From: Cladopsammia gracilis
Taxonomy: Eukaryota > Cnidaria > Anthozoa > Scleractinia > Dendrophylliidae
Length of the DNA: 64,000 nucleotides
NCBI GenBank assembly: GCA_022457155.1
Contig: JAJGOT010000321.1
Span: 468,501-532,500, forward strand
Direction: 5' to 3'
This document shows, in pieces, positions 11,012 through 21,768 of the stretch. Each line of letters starts with the position of its first letter. The stretch's first letter is position 1. Position numbers and translations under genes: made by a program. The notes beneath the pieces were generated by a model. It worked only from the letters and a program-made list of their open reading frames with translations. It ran no database searches and was not told the DNA's origin.

Positions 11012-11997
11012 CGCGCTAACGGCGCTAACACAATGTGTTAGCTGGCATGCATAGCATACTCACGCTGAACTTCCGAAGGAAAATACATTTTGTGTGCCCG
11101 GGGAGTCGGGAATTTGATGTGAAAGGCCATCCCGGGGATGGGGAATTTGACTTTGCCTGGATGGGGTGGGGAATTTGAACCGGAAGTGTTCAATGTACCT
11201 TTTTTTGCCTGTAAAACGCACGTTTTTGTTAGTGAATGGCTAGTGAAAAAGGGGCTGACAAAGCTTTGCAGTGTTTTTTAAGGTTTTTATGATTAGTTAA
11301 ATATTTATAAATCGTAGATTTTTAAAATATAGCTTTAATTGCCACTCAACGCCTACTAGATTTTGCAGTCAAGATGGCGGACTGTATTACCAGTCTAATA
11401 AATGTCCGTAGATCTTAATCGTGTGTGTGATCAACATCTGTTGATCACACGAGGAATTACTCAATTAAAAAAATTATCGAAAAGTCAATCCCCAAACAAT
11501 AACAAAATTCATTTCAGCATGGTGTCCACAGGAGTGCCGTGAAATATCATTCCATTGAGTATATTCTCGAGGAAAACACCAGCTCGAATAAATCAGAACA
11601 ACTAAATGCAAAGTGTATTAATTATTTTTTTATTCCCACTAAAAACATTTTATCTTTAGGAGGGGCATTTGACAGTCAAATCTAGTGCTAGGGTGGGGTA
11701 TTTGAATGCAATTTTGGCCCAAGGGGGCGGGAATTTGAATAAGTCGATCTTCAAAAGTTCAAATGCCCGAGTCATTGCCCGGGGGGGGGGGGGGAGGATG
11801 TTGATATTTCGAATTGATCGGCGCATTATTTTGGTATTAGTTTCCTTTCATTGTTTTCTGTATATTTTTCGTTATCAGCTAGTTTTATTTCTGTCTATCA
11901 TTGTTATTTTTCTAGGCGGAGCCCTTCGTATTTCCGTTGTTACGTATACATGTCAACTATATAAGAAATGCCATTTTTATTGTAAATTTAACCTCAT

Positions 11998-12040
11998 TGT
12001 ACCTGAAGAAAGCTGGTTTGCCCAGCCGAAATATAGTACA
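11998..12040 (+). ncRNA. candidate type I hammerhead ribozyme (diverged)
   Basis: All hammerhead core parts can be laid out: stem I TGTAC (11,998-12,002) pairing with GTACA (12,036-12,040); core CTGAAGA fitting CUGANGA; stem II GCTGG/CCAGC; then GAAA; then a minimal two-pair stem III and UA as the cleavage dinucleotide. Weak points are a mismatched or extra base at the start of stem II and a stem III without a loop, which would need a dimer to cleave. Penelope-like elements are known to carry hammerhead motifs of this kind. A fitted pattern, not a proven ribozyme. Confidence 0.4.
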
Positions 12041-12780
12041 CCTTTAAAAATTTTTTACCAACGTTGTATCGGTCGTTGCTTCTATACTGTATTAAAATAA
12101 TCCTCCACTTTCAAAGTCAGTAACATCGATTCTTCGCTAGAACTGATCAATTTCAGATTCTGTATCGCTTGCAATTCATCCATTGCCGCTGTCTTCCATT
12201 TTTCAAGCGCTGAAACATCGTTTGGGTCAACACAGGAGGATCTTAATTTCTTCGCCACTTCGGCTCGCTTCGCATAAATTTGATTGTTTTTTGTAAACAA
12301 CCTCATGTAGTCTAATGGTAAGCTGTCCGGCATAAACTCTCTCAGTGATTGGCTTAGACCACTGTCATGCTAGCCTCCAAATTTGGAGGGGATTAAAAAT
12401 AACGCAAATTTTTGCGAGATTTTTCGGATTTCCCATCGTGAGTGTCGGATATTTAAGAGCTAGTCCTAGGTACGAGAATTAATTAACTTGTTATGATTGT
12501 TTTACATGTACAGTCGCTTTTTCAGTCACACAAGGTGATCCGTCACGCACGTTACTAAGTCGTTTGAAACCTTTAATCAGTCTTTCGCAATCACTCGTGC
12601 GTGCAAGGTCAACTTTAGCTTTATTACTTCCATTTATCTGTTGCTCGAAAAGAAAGAAAACGAAATCGTTATCGAATCAACTCTCGCCAAATCCGGCTAT
12701 AATGTAAGTTCCTTTTACTTGATATGTTTCGTTTCGTCATTTTACTTTTTTTTATGTTGTAAATAAATCCATTCTCCTTG
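12041..12780. other. intronic stretch without a supported gene
   Basis: A - strand frame at 12,082-12,333 (83 residues) has no recognised motif and may be retroelement debris. A perfect 16-base palindrome CCTCCAAATTTGGAGG lies at about 12,374-12,389. Nothing else is evident. Confidence 0.4.
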
Positions 12781-12791
12781 GCCATCGTAGC

Positions 12792-13385
12792 TTAATAAGA
12801 AATAGCACACAAAATGGTTATCCTGCTGGTGTTGTCAATTACAACATTAATGATGTTTTGAACAGACAGCAGAACAGACTGAGGAATCCGATCATCACAG
12901 TTCCCAAAAAAGAAACAATCTTAGTTTTACCTTATTTAGGGGTACAAAGTAAAATTGTTACCAAACAGCTTAAGACCTGCATTAATAAATTTTATGGCTG
13001 CATTGATCTTAGGGTGATTTTCCAAAACGCTCATCGCATTAAGTCCTTTTTTCCCTACAAAGATAGGTTCAACCGTTCCCAAATGTCAAAAGTTGTGTAT
13101 AAGGCTAGTTGTTGGGATTGTCAGGATTTCTACATTGGAAAAACAAAACGAAGATTGCATGACAGAAAAACTGAACATTTTAAATGGATCACAAGTATTT
13201 GTCATGCATCTGCTATCGCAGACCACGTCACATCAACTGGTCACAACTTCAAATGGGACCACTTTGAGATATTGGTAAAAGGTCGGTCTGATACTCACTG
13301 TAAGATTAAGGAGACTCTACTTATTCAGGAACTCAGACCTACCATTAACGATAATGTCAGCAGCGAAAAGCTAATTCTTTATTAG
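12792..13385 (+). pseudogene. Penelope-like GIY-YIG endonuclease, C-terminal part
   Basis: The frame is open from about 12,792; the first ATG is at 12,858. It encodes a linker with the conserved LVLPYLG motif and then the endonuclease: VVYKASCWDCQDFYIGKT gives the Cys-x2-Cys plus YIG signature, followed by the catalytic-type R-x-L-x-x-R-x-x-EH segment and a closing KETLLIQELRPTIN. These are hallmarks of the endonuclease fused behind reverse transcriptase in Penelope-like elements, which nicks target DNA to prime reverse transcription. The RT part is absent, so this is an inactive fragment, though the remaining frame has no stops. Confidence 0.75.
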
Positions 13386-13491
13386 TTTGCATCTTTTATA
13401 TGCAAATTTTTCTCATCTTATGTTATTGTTGTTGTTAATTAGTTACTTATTATTCATTTAAATTTAGTTGTTACTTGTATTCTAAACGGTC

Positions 13492-13531
13492 ACTTCTGAT
13501 GATGTATGTTGTAACATACGAAACGTCAAGT
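13492..13531 (+). ncRNA. candidate type I hammerhead ribozyme in the 3' region of the Penelope-like element
   Basis: Core CTGATGA at 13,496-13,502 and GAAA at 13,520-13,523 flank a hairpin GTATG/CATAC (stem II, loop TTGTAA). ACTT just before the core pairs with AAGT just after CGTC (stem I). The putative cleavage site is after GTC at 13,527. Stem III is only A-C/G-T with no loop, as described for minimal retroelement hammerheads that act as dimers. One extra T sits between the core and stem II. Position downstream of a GIY-YIG frame is what is known for hammerheads of Penelope-like elements. Confidence 0.55.
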
Positions 13532-13596
13532 TAATATTTTGTTTTCCAACATATTGTCATGTTTGTCACTGCAGTTTGTGTGCTATTTCTTATTAA

Positions 13597-16301
13597 GGAG
13601 GCTCGTACCCATTTCTCAAGTCCACACCCTTTCAATTTTAATGGGCCATATCTTTTGTTGCGTTCGACGATAGGAGAACGCAGTCCTTATCTTGGGGTTC
13701 CTGTGGTCACCTATCACGTGATTTCGCCGGCGTGAAGAATCGAGATTTTTTGGGTGGGCGATGTGCAAAATCTGCGCCATTTTGAATAATAAGAACTATG
13801 CGCACGCATCTATTTCTTTTTATCAAGAGCGCGGGCTACAAGTGGAGTGAAATTACTTGAGACGACACTTGAGACCACGTTTTTCTGTTTTTGTTCGTGC
13901 CGTCCTTCGTGCTTTCTTCTGCCTTTGCTGTTTTTCGCAATGTTTTTTTTTTTAAAGTAAGAATGATTTAATCCCAAAGTCCCTAGATCCTTAGTCACAA
14001 TGTTCACCGATCCCGAAAACGCGTTCACTCTAGTCATACACATGGCCTATAAAGTGACCTTATCTTAACTTTGCATATTTAAAAGCCTAACGGAATCTGA
14101 TATACTTAATTTCCCGACTTGTCAAACTAAATGTCCTAAATCACTTGATAAGATCAATGAATGAAAATAAATGAACCGATTTCCGACAAACATCATTTCT
14201 TCTTTCAGCTGTTGTAACAAACATATCGAACGCACTCTGTTAATCTGTGATTCTGCTAGTTGTAGTGTATAAAAAGACAAGCCACTTTGCATGCAAACAC
14301 ACAATACATTGAACTTTATGGGAGTATAGGATTTGTTTACATCGGTGCTTCCATGGCAACGGAATGGTGATCCTCTGAAATTCACAAGTTACGGAGTTTC
14401 TCTAGATCAAGAGAATTTTTTTGTAAAACCCGCTAGTGGACTAATTGATTAGACCATGGGCTTCAACTGGACAAAGTTTGAAAGAAATGTATGAGAGCGT
14501 TTTCGAAATTTTTAGGGATGAAGTTTTAGGGATTATAAATACAGTGAAAAACATACTATCGACATAATTGGCTAATATCTAAAGAAAATGATGCGCGATG
14601 GGGATGCAGTTTCATCTCATAATAGTTTCATTCCATTTGAAATGGTGTGTGAAAAAGTGAGGGGGTTGCTTTGGCCGATTGCAAGAAAGAAGGATTTGAT
14701 TAGCGTGCGTTCAGCTGCTCTTGTTGCCATTTTTGTATGTAATTTGGTCTACGCCTACAAATGTGATGATAATTTGGAAACCGCGAGATAAATTTTTTTA
14801 AAAATTTGACAATCTCGAGATTGGTCAACACTTTATATGGCCTGCAAGTTTCAAGGACATTGAAGACATGCAAGGCAATAAAATAGGGCCTCCAATGTAC
14901 CAATTTTTTCCCGCAGAGTTTGTGTTTACAAGTGAGCGTCCTCATTATTCACGGGTATTGTTTTCAAGTTTCATATGCACGTGCAAAACTTTACAAAAAA
15001 ATGTATTTGCATCAAACTGGACGCTCGATTGCTTTCCGAACAATTTTCCGAAACATGCTAATAACTGGCTTGCGTTACGAATAGCAATGACAACAGTACT
15101 GATGAAGACAACGTCGGAAACGTCACGTTTCATCAAGTGCCGGATGCAGAAATAACACATTTATGATTGTCTCACTCTGGTTATTTGTTGAAATCGGCGT
15201 TGCATCTGTTCCTTATTTAGATATAAAATAGCGCAAAGCAGAATTCTCAGCTAAAATATAAAGTTGTCACGCTGTTCTTGCGTGTGACATATTAAAGAAG
15301 CACTGTTTCTGCATTACGTTTATAAATTTTCAAATTGGGATATGTTCTTCTTGTCCTGCAATTTTAAAGAGACCCTCGGTATGGCTGCATTACAGCGTAA
15401 TAGCGCAACATCGAGTGCGTAATGTTATTACAGTTCTCAAGCCAGCTATTAGCATATTTCGGAAAATTCTTCGGAAAGCAATCGAGCGTTCTGTTCCGAT
15501 GCAAATAATTTTTTTGCTAAAGTTTTGCAAGTGCATATGAAACTCGAAAACAATACTCGTGAATAATGAGGACGCTCACATGAAACACAAAATCTGCGGG
15601 AAAAAATTGGTTCATTAGAGGCCCTATTTTATTGCCTTGCATGTCTTCAATGTCCTTGAAACTTGCAGGCCATATAAATTGATGACCAATCTCGAGATTG
15701 TCAAATTTTTAAAAAAAATTATCTCGCGGTTTGCCTACATTTGTAGGCGTAGACCAAATTACATACAAAAATGGCAACAAGAGCAGCTGAACGCACGCTA
15801 ATCAAATCCTTCCTTCTCGCAATCGGCCAAAGCAACCCCCTCATTTTTTCACACACCATTTCAAATGGAATCAAACTACTGTGAGATGAAACTGCATCCC
15901 CATCGCGCATCATTTTCTTTAGATATTAGCCAATTATGTCGATAGTATGTTTTTCACTGTATTTATAATCCCCAAAACTTCATCCCTAAAAATTTCGAAA
16001 ACGCTCTCATACATTTCTTTCAAACTTTGTCCAGTTGAAGCCCATGGTCTAATCAATTAGTCCACTAGCGGGTTTTACAAAAATTTCTCTTGATCTAGAG
16101 AAACTCCGCAACTTGTGAATTTCAGAGGATCACCATTCCGTTGCCATGGAAGCACCGATGTAAACAAATCCTATACTCCCATAAAGTTCAATGTATTGTG
16201 TGTTTGCATGCAAGGTGGCTTGTCTTTTTATGTACTACAACAAAAGATATGCCCCATTAAAATTGAAAGGGTGTGGACTTGAGAAATGGGTACGAGCCTC
16301 C
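13597..16301. mobile_element. 2.7-kb foldback element flanked by TTAA
   Basis: TTAA at 13,593-13,596 and 16,302-16,305 flank 64-bp terminal inverted repeats starting GGAGGCTCGTACCC. Inside is a second inverted repeat of about 0.8 kb: 14,260-15,073 against 15,436-16,237, separated by about 360 bases. The similar 64-67-residue frames at 14,588 (+) and 15,913 (-) exist only because they lie on the two arms; no transposase is present. The left arm contains about 600 extra bases (13,661-14,259) absent from the right arm. TTAA duplication suggests mobilisation by a piggyBac-like or other TTAA-specific transposase. Confidence 0.75.
13955..14190. repeat. interspersed repeat, copy 1 (copy 2 at 32,413-32,632)
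   Basis: From AGTAAGAATGATTTAATC to AACCGATTTCCGACA this matches 32,413-32,632 at high identity with scattered small indels. Here it lies in the 600-base insert of the foldback's left arm, so that insert is probably a separate mobile sequence. Confidence 0.7.
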
Positions 16302-16339
16302 TTAAATAAATCCAATTCATCCATGAGGTTGAAGTTGCT

Positions 16340-16908
16340 ATGTCAACTGATATGACGTCACTAACACTTAGCCGCAGGCTACAAACAACTTGAAAAGCGC
16401 ACTTTTCTTAATTCTTACAACCGAAATTATAAGTCGTGCATGCTCGGCTTGTTACCCGACTAATTATCTCACCACATCAGATACGAAAGTCCTTGTCAAT
16501 TTTACCTTTCTGTTCGCTTTATCCTCGGAGTCACAGACACATCAGATGTAAGTCGATCGGTTCATTCTCATTATTGTATTTTTCTCATGTTCATAAGTAT
16601 ATTCTTTACCTCATTGCACCAAATTTGTAACTTTTATTTTATGTAATTAGTTTTTACCGATTGAATGACGTACAACAAAAAAATTATGCAAAATGATTCC
16701 ACTGCGTGGTTCTCTTTTCGTTGAGAAACATGTACAAGATTAAATCACAAAAGAAAGTCAATTGCACATGTTGCATTGAAATATTCTGAAATATGACATG
16801 CACACAGGGTTGCCTCTCAGACCAAATGTAAATGTAAATGCGCATTTCATAAGAAAGCAAATTACATATTTACCAAAAAAAAAACTGTTAACTAATTTGA
16901 CGTCACTA
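16340..16908. other. intronic spacer with an empty-site paralog
   Basis: No gene. Bases 16,350-16,400 (GACGTCACTAACACTTAGCC and beyond) are a paralog of the sequence flanking the MITE at 16,909-17,030 and lack the MITE. Confidence 0.5.
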
Positions 16909-17030
16909 AGGCCCGGTTCAAACGTCGAACTTCACATGTGCCGAATCTAATGCAAATGAGCAAGAACAATAGATTTTTCTCATTTGCATTAGGTTCGGCA
17001 CATGTGAAGTTCGACGTTTGAACCGGGCCT
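16909..17030. mobile_element. 122-bp palindromic MITE, probable PIF/Harbinger type
   Basis: The element is almost wholly an inverted repeat: GGCCCGGTTCAAACGTCGAA... and its exact complement with a short centre. The paralogous sequence at about 16,354 reads CACTAACACTTAGCC where this copy reads CACTAA[element]TAACATTTAGCC. The 3-bp duplication is therefore TAA, consistent with the TWA target of PIF/Harbinger elements. A diverged half copy is present near 27,529-27,575. Confidence 0.7.
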
Positions 17031-17241
17031 AACATTTAGCCGCAGGCTACAAACCACTTGAAGCGGTCCATTTGCGACCGTGAAACACAGCTCATTTTTA
17101 TAAGTCGGGCAGTTGCATTAGGTTCGGCACATGTGAAGTTCGACGTTTGAACCGGGCCTAACATTTAGCCGCAGGCTACAAACCACTTGAAGCGGTCCAT
17201 TTGCGACCATGAAACACAGCTCATTTTTATAAGTCGGGCAG
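16984..17241. repeat. tandem duplication of a 129-bp segment
   Basis: Bases 16,984-17,112 and 17,113-17,241 are nearly identical head-to-tail copies. The unit runs from the right half of the MITE through TAGCCGCAGGCTAC to TAAGTCGGGCAG. The near-identity points to a recent duplication. Confidence 0.8.
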
Positions 17242-17647
17242 GCCCGACTAATTTTTATAAAATTATTCAATCTGTCACACGCAGCGAGTGTTTCACTCAC
17301 ACTAACTTAACACTGAAACGTGATTTAGGTAGCATTTTACACTATTGTCATTGTCTTCGATTTCGACTACGACAGGGTTCACATGGACGACGTAATTTTA
17401 GCGTTTTATTGTTTTTCTTATACAATGAACTACCGCATCTAACCCCACTGAAACACTACAAAATTACGATTTAGAGAAACGTTCGTAATTTTCTTTCAAC
17501 CAAACTGATAGTATATGTGTAGCTGCCTGACTTTGACATGACTTGCGCATTTGAGAACATAAGAATTAGCCAAATTAATTTTGGATGAAATTGTTTTAAT
17601 CGGGACGGAAAAAAAATCCGTTGTCCGTAGTAAGCGGGCAAAGTTAA

Positions 17648-18293
17648 GGGCTCACGGACGGATTTCTCGCACGTTGCTTAGGAAGTGAAAAATCATTTCC
17701 GGTGAATGACGCAAATATTTCGGCAGCCAATCAGAAAAACCCCGCGAGAACCCACTAAAGCACAGATCTCTGGTCAGACGAATAGCGCATGCGTTGATAA
17801 AATGACTTCCGGTTCAACCTCGTTCCCAGTACCCTCGTTTCAGATTACTTCCGGTTTGCAGAAAAATCCTAAATTCTTGGCGGTCTCTGACTTGATTCAT
17901 TATTTTTCACTGTTACATTTATCTAACCTGGATATGGAATATAACTAAGTATGCGTCTATTGAAATCATTTTCAATACAATTTTTATGGACAAATCAATA
18001 TTTTAAATCTCTCTAAAAAAGCTATTTTCAAATTAAAACGAATTCCATACTTACGATGGTGGGAAAATGAATAAATACAACAACACTGTCAACGATTTTC
18101 CGATAAAATGCGACACATCAAAAATGTTAGACTTTTTCGTTATTGGTCACGTGATCATGGGCATGGCTCGATGACGTCATTTTTGGGTTTAGGACTGAGT
18201 TGAAAATTTGACCGTATGTAAACGATTAAAATTAAAAATAAATAGCCATTACTGTCCCTAGCAACGGGTCCGAAAATATACGTCAGTGAGCCC
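17648..18293. mobile_element. 646-bp TTAA-flanked non-autonomous element
   Basis: TTAA at 17,644-17,647 and 18,294-18,297 flank the inverted ends GGGCTCAC / GTGAGCCC, with partial complementarity further in. No transposase frame. It belongs to the TTAA-target class, but its ends differ from the other TTAA elements here. Confidence 0.6.
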
Positions 18294-18299
18294 TTAAGA

Positions 18300-19513
18300 G
18301 AAAATGTATGGACTTTCGGCCGGGACCAAGACAATTGACAAATCTGCACACCCTATGATTAATTCATTTGAACAGAGGCCATTCTCGGAAAAAACAAACA
18401 CACAGGGAGTCCAGGCTCACAACAGGTATTCTCAACGACAAAAATATAAAGATTGTATGGGATTTTATCGTGAGTTTGATAAAATATCGAAATTATAAAC
18501 AGCCATTAAAGTGTTCATACCTCATAAAATAATGTTTGTCTATTGTTTCTTGGCGGCTTTATGGGTTCTAAATGGCATTTTGGTATTTCTGGTTTGACTT
18601 CACCTAAAAGAAGTAAAGGGAGAACTCGCAATTCCAAGTCACTCCATCGAAAAGCGACAAAAATTGCCTTCAATCGATTCCAATCGCTCCAAAACTTCGC
18701 TCAGTAAAGAGCGAGTCCGTTCCTTTCTATGCATCTCACATTAAGCTCCAAAACCGCAGTCATCGCCTCATAAATACGATAAATACAACCAGAAAATTCA
18801 ATGCTCTCTGGTCCTTGAATGCTTGGACATCCTAAAAAAGCGTGTTACGGGCACCCGTTGGCTGTTGCAAAACTGGATTCGCACGAGCACCCAGGGGACG
18901 CCTTGTCAACATTCAAGCCGCTCGCCCGGTTGTTCGAAAAGTTGGCGGGACTACTTTTTTCTTGTTTCAACTTCAAGTTCCTTCTATAAAGCCGAGAGTA
19001 GCCGCGGTTACACGACTTTACGGCTTTTTTGCAGAGAACGGCAAAGAAATGTACCAAAATGTGTAACGCACGTGCATAGTCGTTGTTTTGCTAATTAAAC
19101 CTATTGTTTTTAACGTTCTCGTTGCCGTCGCCGTAAAGCGTAGGTAGCCTATCTTTACTGAATTAAAAAAAACTAAAATTTTGCAAAATGGGACCAAAAA
19201 AGGTTCACAGTATCCTTAAAACCCGGTTTCACTACTCGTAGAGATCTTAATTCATTCATTCATCCGCGCCGGCCATATCACATTTCTCATGAACACTGAG
19301 AATGCTGAAGTGCGCACAGAAAGTGTCAAATTTAACCAATTAGATGGTATACCAGAATCTGATGTACCCGAAAGATTTTTTTTGGTAAGAATTTTTACAG
19401 GCGTTCCTTCTCCCTCTTTTCTCTCATCTTAGCTTAAGCAACTTATTAGAAAGAATGAAGCTTGCAGATCTGGGAATAGGTAACTCACTTGTGTCAATGT
19501 TTATCACTTGCAG
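18300..19513. other. intron end without recognised features
   Basis: Overlapping open frames at 18,823-19,098 show no domain. The last 20 bases before 19,514 contain the acceptor CACTTGCAG used for exon 5. Confidence 0.4.
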
Positions 19514-21768
19514 TCCCTCCAGAAATAGCTGCAAGGGGAGCCTTGGCATTTAAAGCCTATAACAATGCCCTAAGGGAGGGACGAACCTGTGTCAAAAGAG
19601 TGCCAGTAATGTTGATTGGACAGGATCGGTCAGGAAAGACCAGCCTAATGAAATCACTAAGGGGGCAACGATTCAACCCAGATGAAGATAGTGCTGTCGG
19701 GATAAAAAGAGATCCTTCACATTTCAAGGTAACCACTGAGATTTGGAAGGCCGGAGAGAAGGGTGAAGCAACAAATTCCGATGCAGTTACTTCATATGAG
19801 CAACTTGCAGCACAACTGAATGTCAGTAATTTGAGAGAGGGAAAGAGAACACCCACGGAAGGAGCTCTAAAGTCTGGAAGTCCTTCGTTGTCTGCTATAC
19901 ACGAACTAGCTGAAATTACGTTTGGTTCAAAGGAAAAAGATCTGGAGACAGGTGTGGAACAAGACCATTCTGGAGGTATTCTTATCACAAACACAAATGT
20001 CCATAACTCCAAGACCTCAGGTGCAACACTAGAAGAGCGTGCGTCCAATCAAAGCGATGAGCCAAAGGTACCATACGAGATAGCAGCTCTGGTTGAAAAG
20101 TTGCTTCCTGAAGTTAACAAACGAGAAGACGAACAAGATGTTCATTTCGTTTTGTGGGATTTTGGAGGGCTGTCAGTCACTCACCCACTCTTTCTTACTC
20201 CAACGGCATTGTACCTTTTGGTTTACGACCTCAGCCGAAATCCCCATGGCAAAGCCGAGCCAATTGTGAAGCAGGGAATGTTCAGTAAAATCATAGACAC
20301 CTTCGGTCTGAGAGCAAACCTGGACTATCTAGATTTTTGGATGACTTCTGTTGAGTGCCTGTCAAGTCAAGATGAAGTCCGTCAAGAACATTCAGATTCT
20401 AAATCTGAAGTCTTACCAAAGTCACTTCCTCCCGTGTTCCTTGTATGCACACACGCTGATAAACCACACGGTGGGGCGAATCCTTTTGCACTTGCCCATG
20501 AAATCTTCAATAGTCTGCAAAGAAAGCCATACAGTGATCAGTTCGTAAAGCATGTCTTTGTCGTGGATAACACAAAGGCTGGTAGCCATTCTGAGTGTGC
20601 AGAAGTTATTCGCCTGCGGCGGGACATCCTTGCTGTTGCTAAAGAGCTACCTCAGATGAAAGACACAATTCCAATCAAATGGTTGAAATACGAAAGGGCG
20701 CTTCGAACTACTACAGAAGAGGAGGGCTTCAAATGGATTTCTCTGGAAACAGCTAAACAGATTGCATCTGAGGTATGCGAAATTAATGATGATCAAGAGT
20801 TTTTGACATTGCTTAACTTTTTACATGATCAAAGATATCTGATTCATTTTGACGACAATGCTGTGTTGAACGATTTGGTGGTCTTGGACCTTCAGTGGTT
20901 AGTCGATCTGTTCACGATGGCGATAACCATCAGGCCTTATGACCACGAAGAAAGAGAATTTAAAGAACAGTGGCGTAAGCTTGAGACCACAGGAATCCTG
21001 GAGGAAACACTACTTGAGCATGTTTGGGGTCCTTTGCAGCGGGAAACTTATGAGAGCCTCATTGCAATCATGGCGAAGTTTAGCTTGCTATGTCCTTGGC
21101 CTTCATCAGATGCTTCATGTAACAAGCAATACCTCGTGCCATCCATGTTAATGTCCCATCCACCGCAGGAAATAGAGAATTTAGTTGCCTCTGCACAAAT
21201 TCCTTCTCTTTTTCTTAAGTTTGAATCAGTTCAAATTCCTCCAAACTTCTTTCCCCGATTGGTTCTGCAGTTTTTTCAGTGGTGCACTGAAGAATTTCCA
21301 ACCCAATTTACCCCCCAATTGTTCCACAATTTTGCGCGATTTTACATTTCGTCAGACACAGGTTGCTCCGTAGTCCTTCTGTGCCATTTGGTTGCTGTTG
21401 AGGTGGTCTTTCTTAGTAAATGTGATGATGTAAGTGTTTCAGAAAATTTTTATGTCACCTATGCCGTTGTTGTGCGCAATCAGCTAGCCCTGATGGTCGA
21501 ATCCATGCGGAACGAGTTCAGCTGGTTGAAAAACAAGAGGTGTACACTGAGTTTTCTTTGCCCAGTCTGTTCTAATGGAGGTGCACTTGATTATTGTCAA
21601 AATCATCGTACAGCAGGTTGCAAACAAGAAGAATGCCTTCACTTCCTTTCCGAGTTGGAGTTGTTGAAGTGTAAAGAATATATTACTTGCACCCGATCTG
21701 CTTTTGCTCAGGATATTAGAGTTGAGATCAACCTGTTTACTCCTTGGTTTGCGTCTAGTTGTGAAAAG
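19514..21768 (+). CDS. exon 5: Roc-COR (Roco) GTPase domain
   Basis: The acceptor TTGCAG at 19,513 supplies the two bases that complete the phase-1 codon of exon 4. The exon is open for 751 further codons to the phase-0 donor AAG/GTGAGA at 21,769. The Roc GTPase begins near residue 32 with the P-loop GQDRSGKT. A diverged switch II (WDFGGLSVTHPLF) lies about 175 residues later, after a low-homology insert, followed by VCTHADKP as the G4 element. The COR domain follows (WLKYERAL through EVCEINDDQEFLTLLNFLHDQ and DLQWLVDLF), ending in a cysteine-rich CPVCS...CLHF segment. Roco proteins are signalling GTPases that dimerise through COR. Fusion to HEPN, TRADD-N and RING suggests a pathogen- or stress-sensing role (inference). 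Downstream exons were not identified. Confidence 0.85.

Larger units (their letters stand above)
10113..11826. mobile_element. 1.7-kb element with GCGCCGATCAATTCGAAA inverted ends
   Basis: The ends ATGCGCCGATCAATTCGAAA and its complement, each followed by ATCAACAT and a C/G run, face each other at 10,113 and 11,826. A 5-bp direct repeat TATTT may flank them. The inside has GGGAATTTGA-type repeats at 11,100-11,180 and 11,650-11,790 and a gag-like fragment on the - strand, so this may be a composite or an old DNA element carrying another insertion. Confidence 0.5.
12792..13596 (+). mobile_element. Penelope-like element remnant bounded by a 22-bp inverted repeat
   Basis: The sequence TTAATAAGAAATAGCACACA at 12,792 recurs inverted (ending at 13,596). 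Between the copies are the C-terminal part of a Penelope-like protein with a GIY-YIG endonuclease, an AT-rich 3' region and a hammerhead-like motif. Penelope-like elements commonly have repeated or inverted terminal segments, which fits. The reverse transcriptase domain is missing, so the copy is 5'-truncated or internally deleted. A TTAA-flanked foldback element abuts the right end. Confidence 0.6.
7834..19513. other. 11.7-kb intron filled with mobile elements
   Basis: The frame phase (one base left at 7833, two supplied at 19,514) supports this as a single intron, although unrecognised exons could lie inside. It contains the Penelope-like remnant, a foldback element, several MITEs and a GIY-YIG fragment annotated separately. 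About 7834-8440, 8475-9015 and 9115-9555 hold nothing I recognise. Confidence 0.5.

Noticed and set aside
11669..12100. 143-aa frame with hydrophobic segments
   Set aside because: It runs through the border repeat of the 10.1-11.8 kb element and the hammerhead-like motif; no domain or consistent coding signal.
14588..15913. Similar 64-67-aa frames on opposite strands taken as a gene pair
   Set aside because: They are the two arms of the foldback element; the frames are short and not otherwise conserved.
19557..20048. 163-aa frame antisense to the Roc-COR exon
   Set aside because: Shadow of a strongly supported exon with no independent motif.
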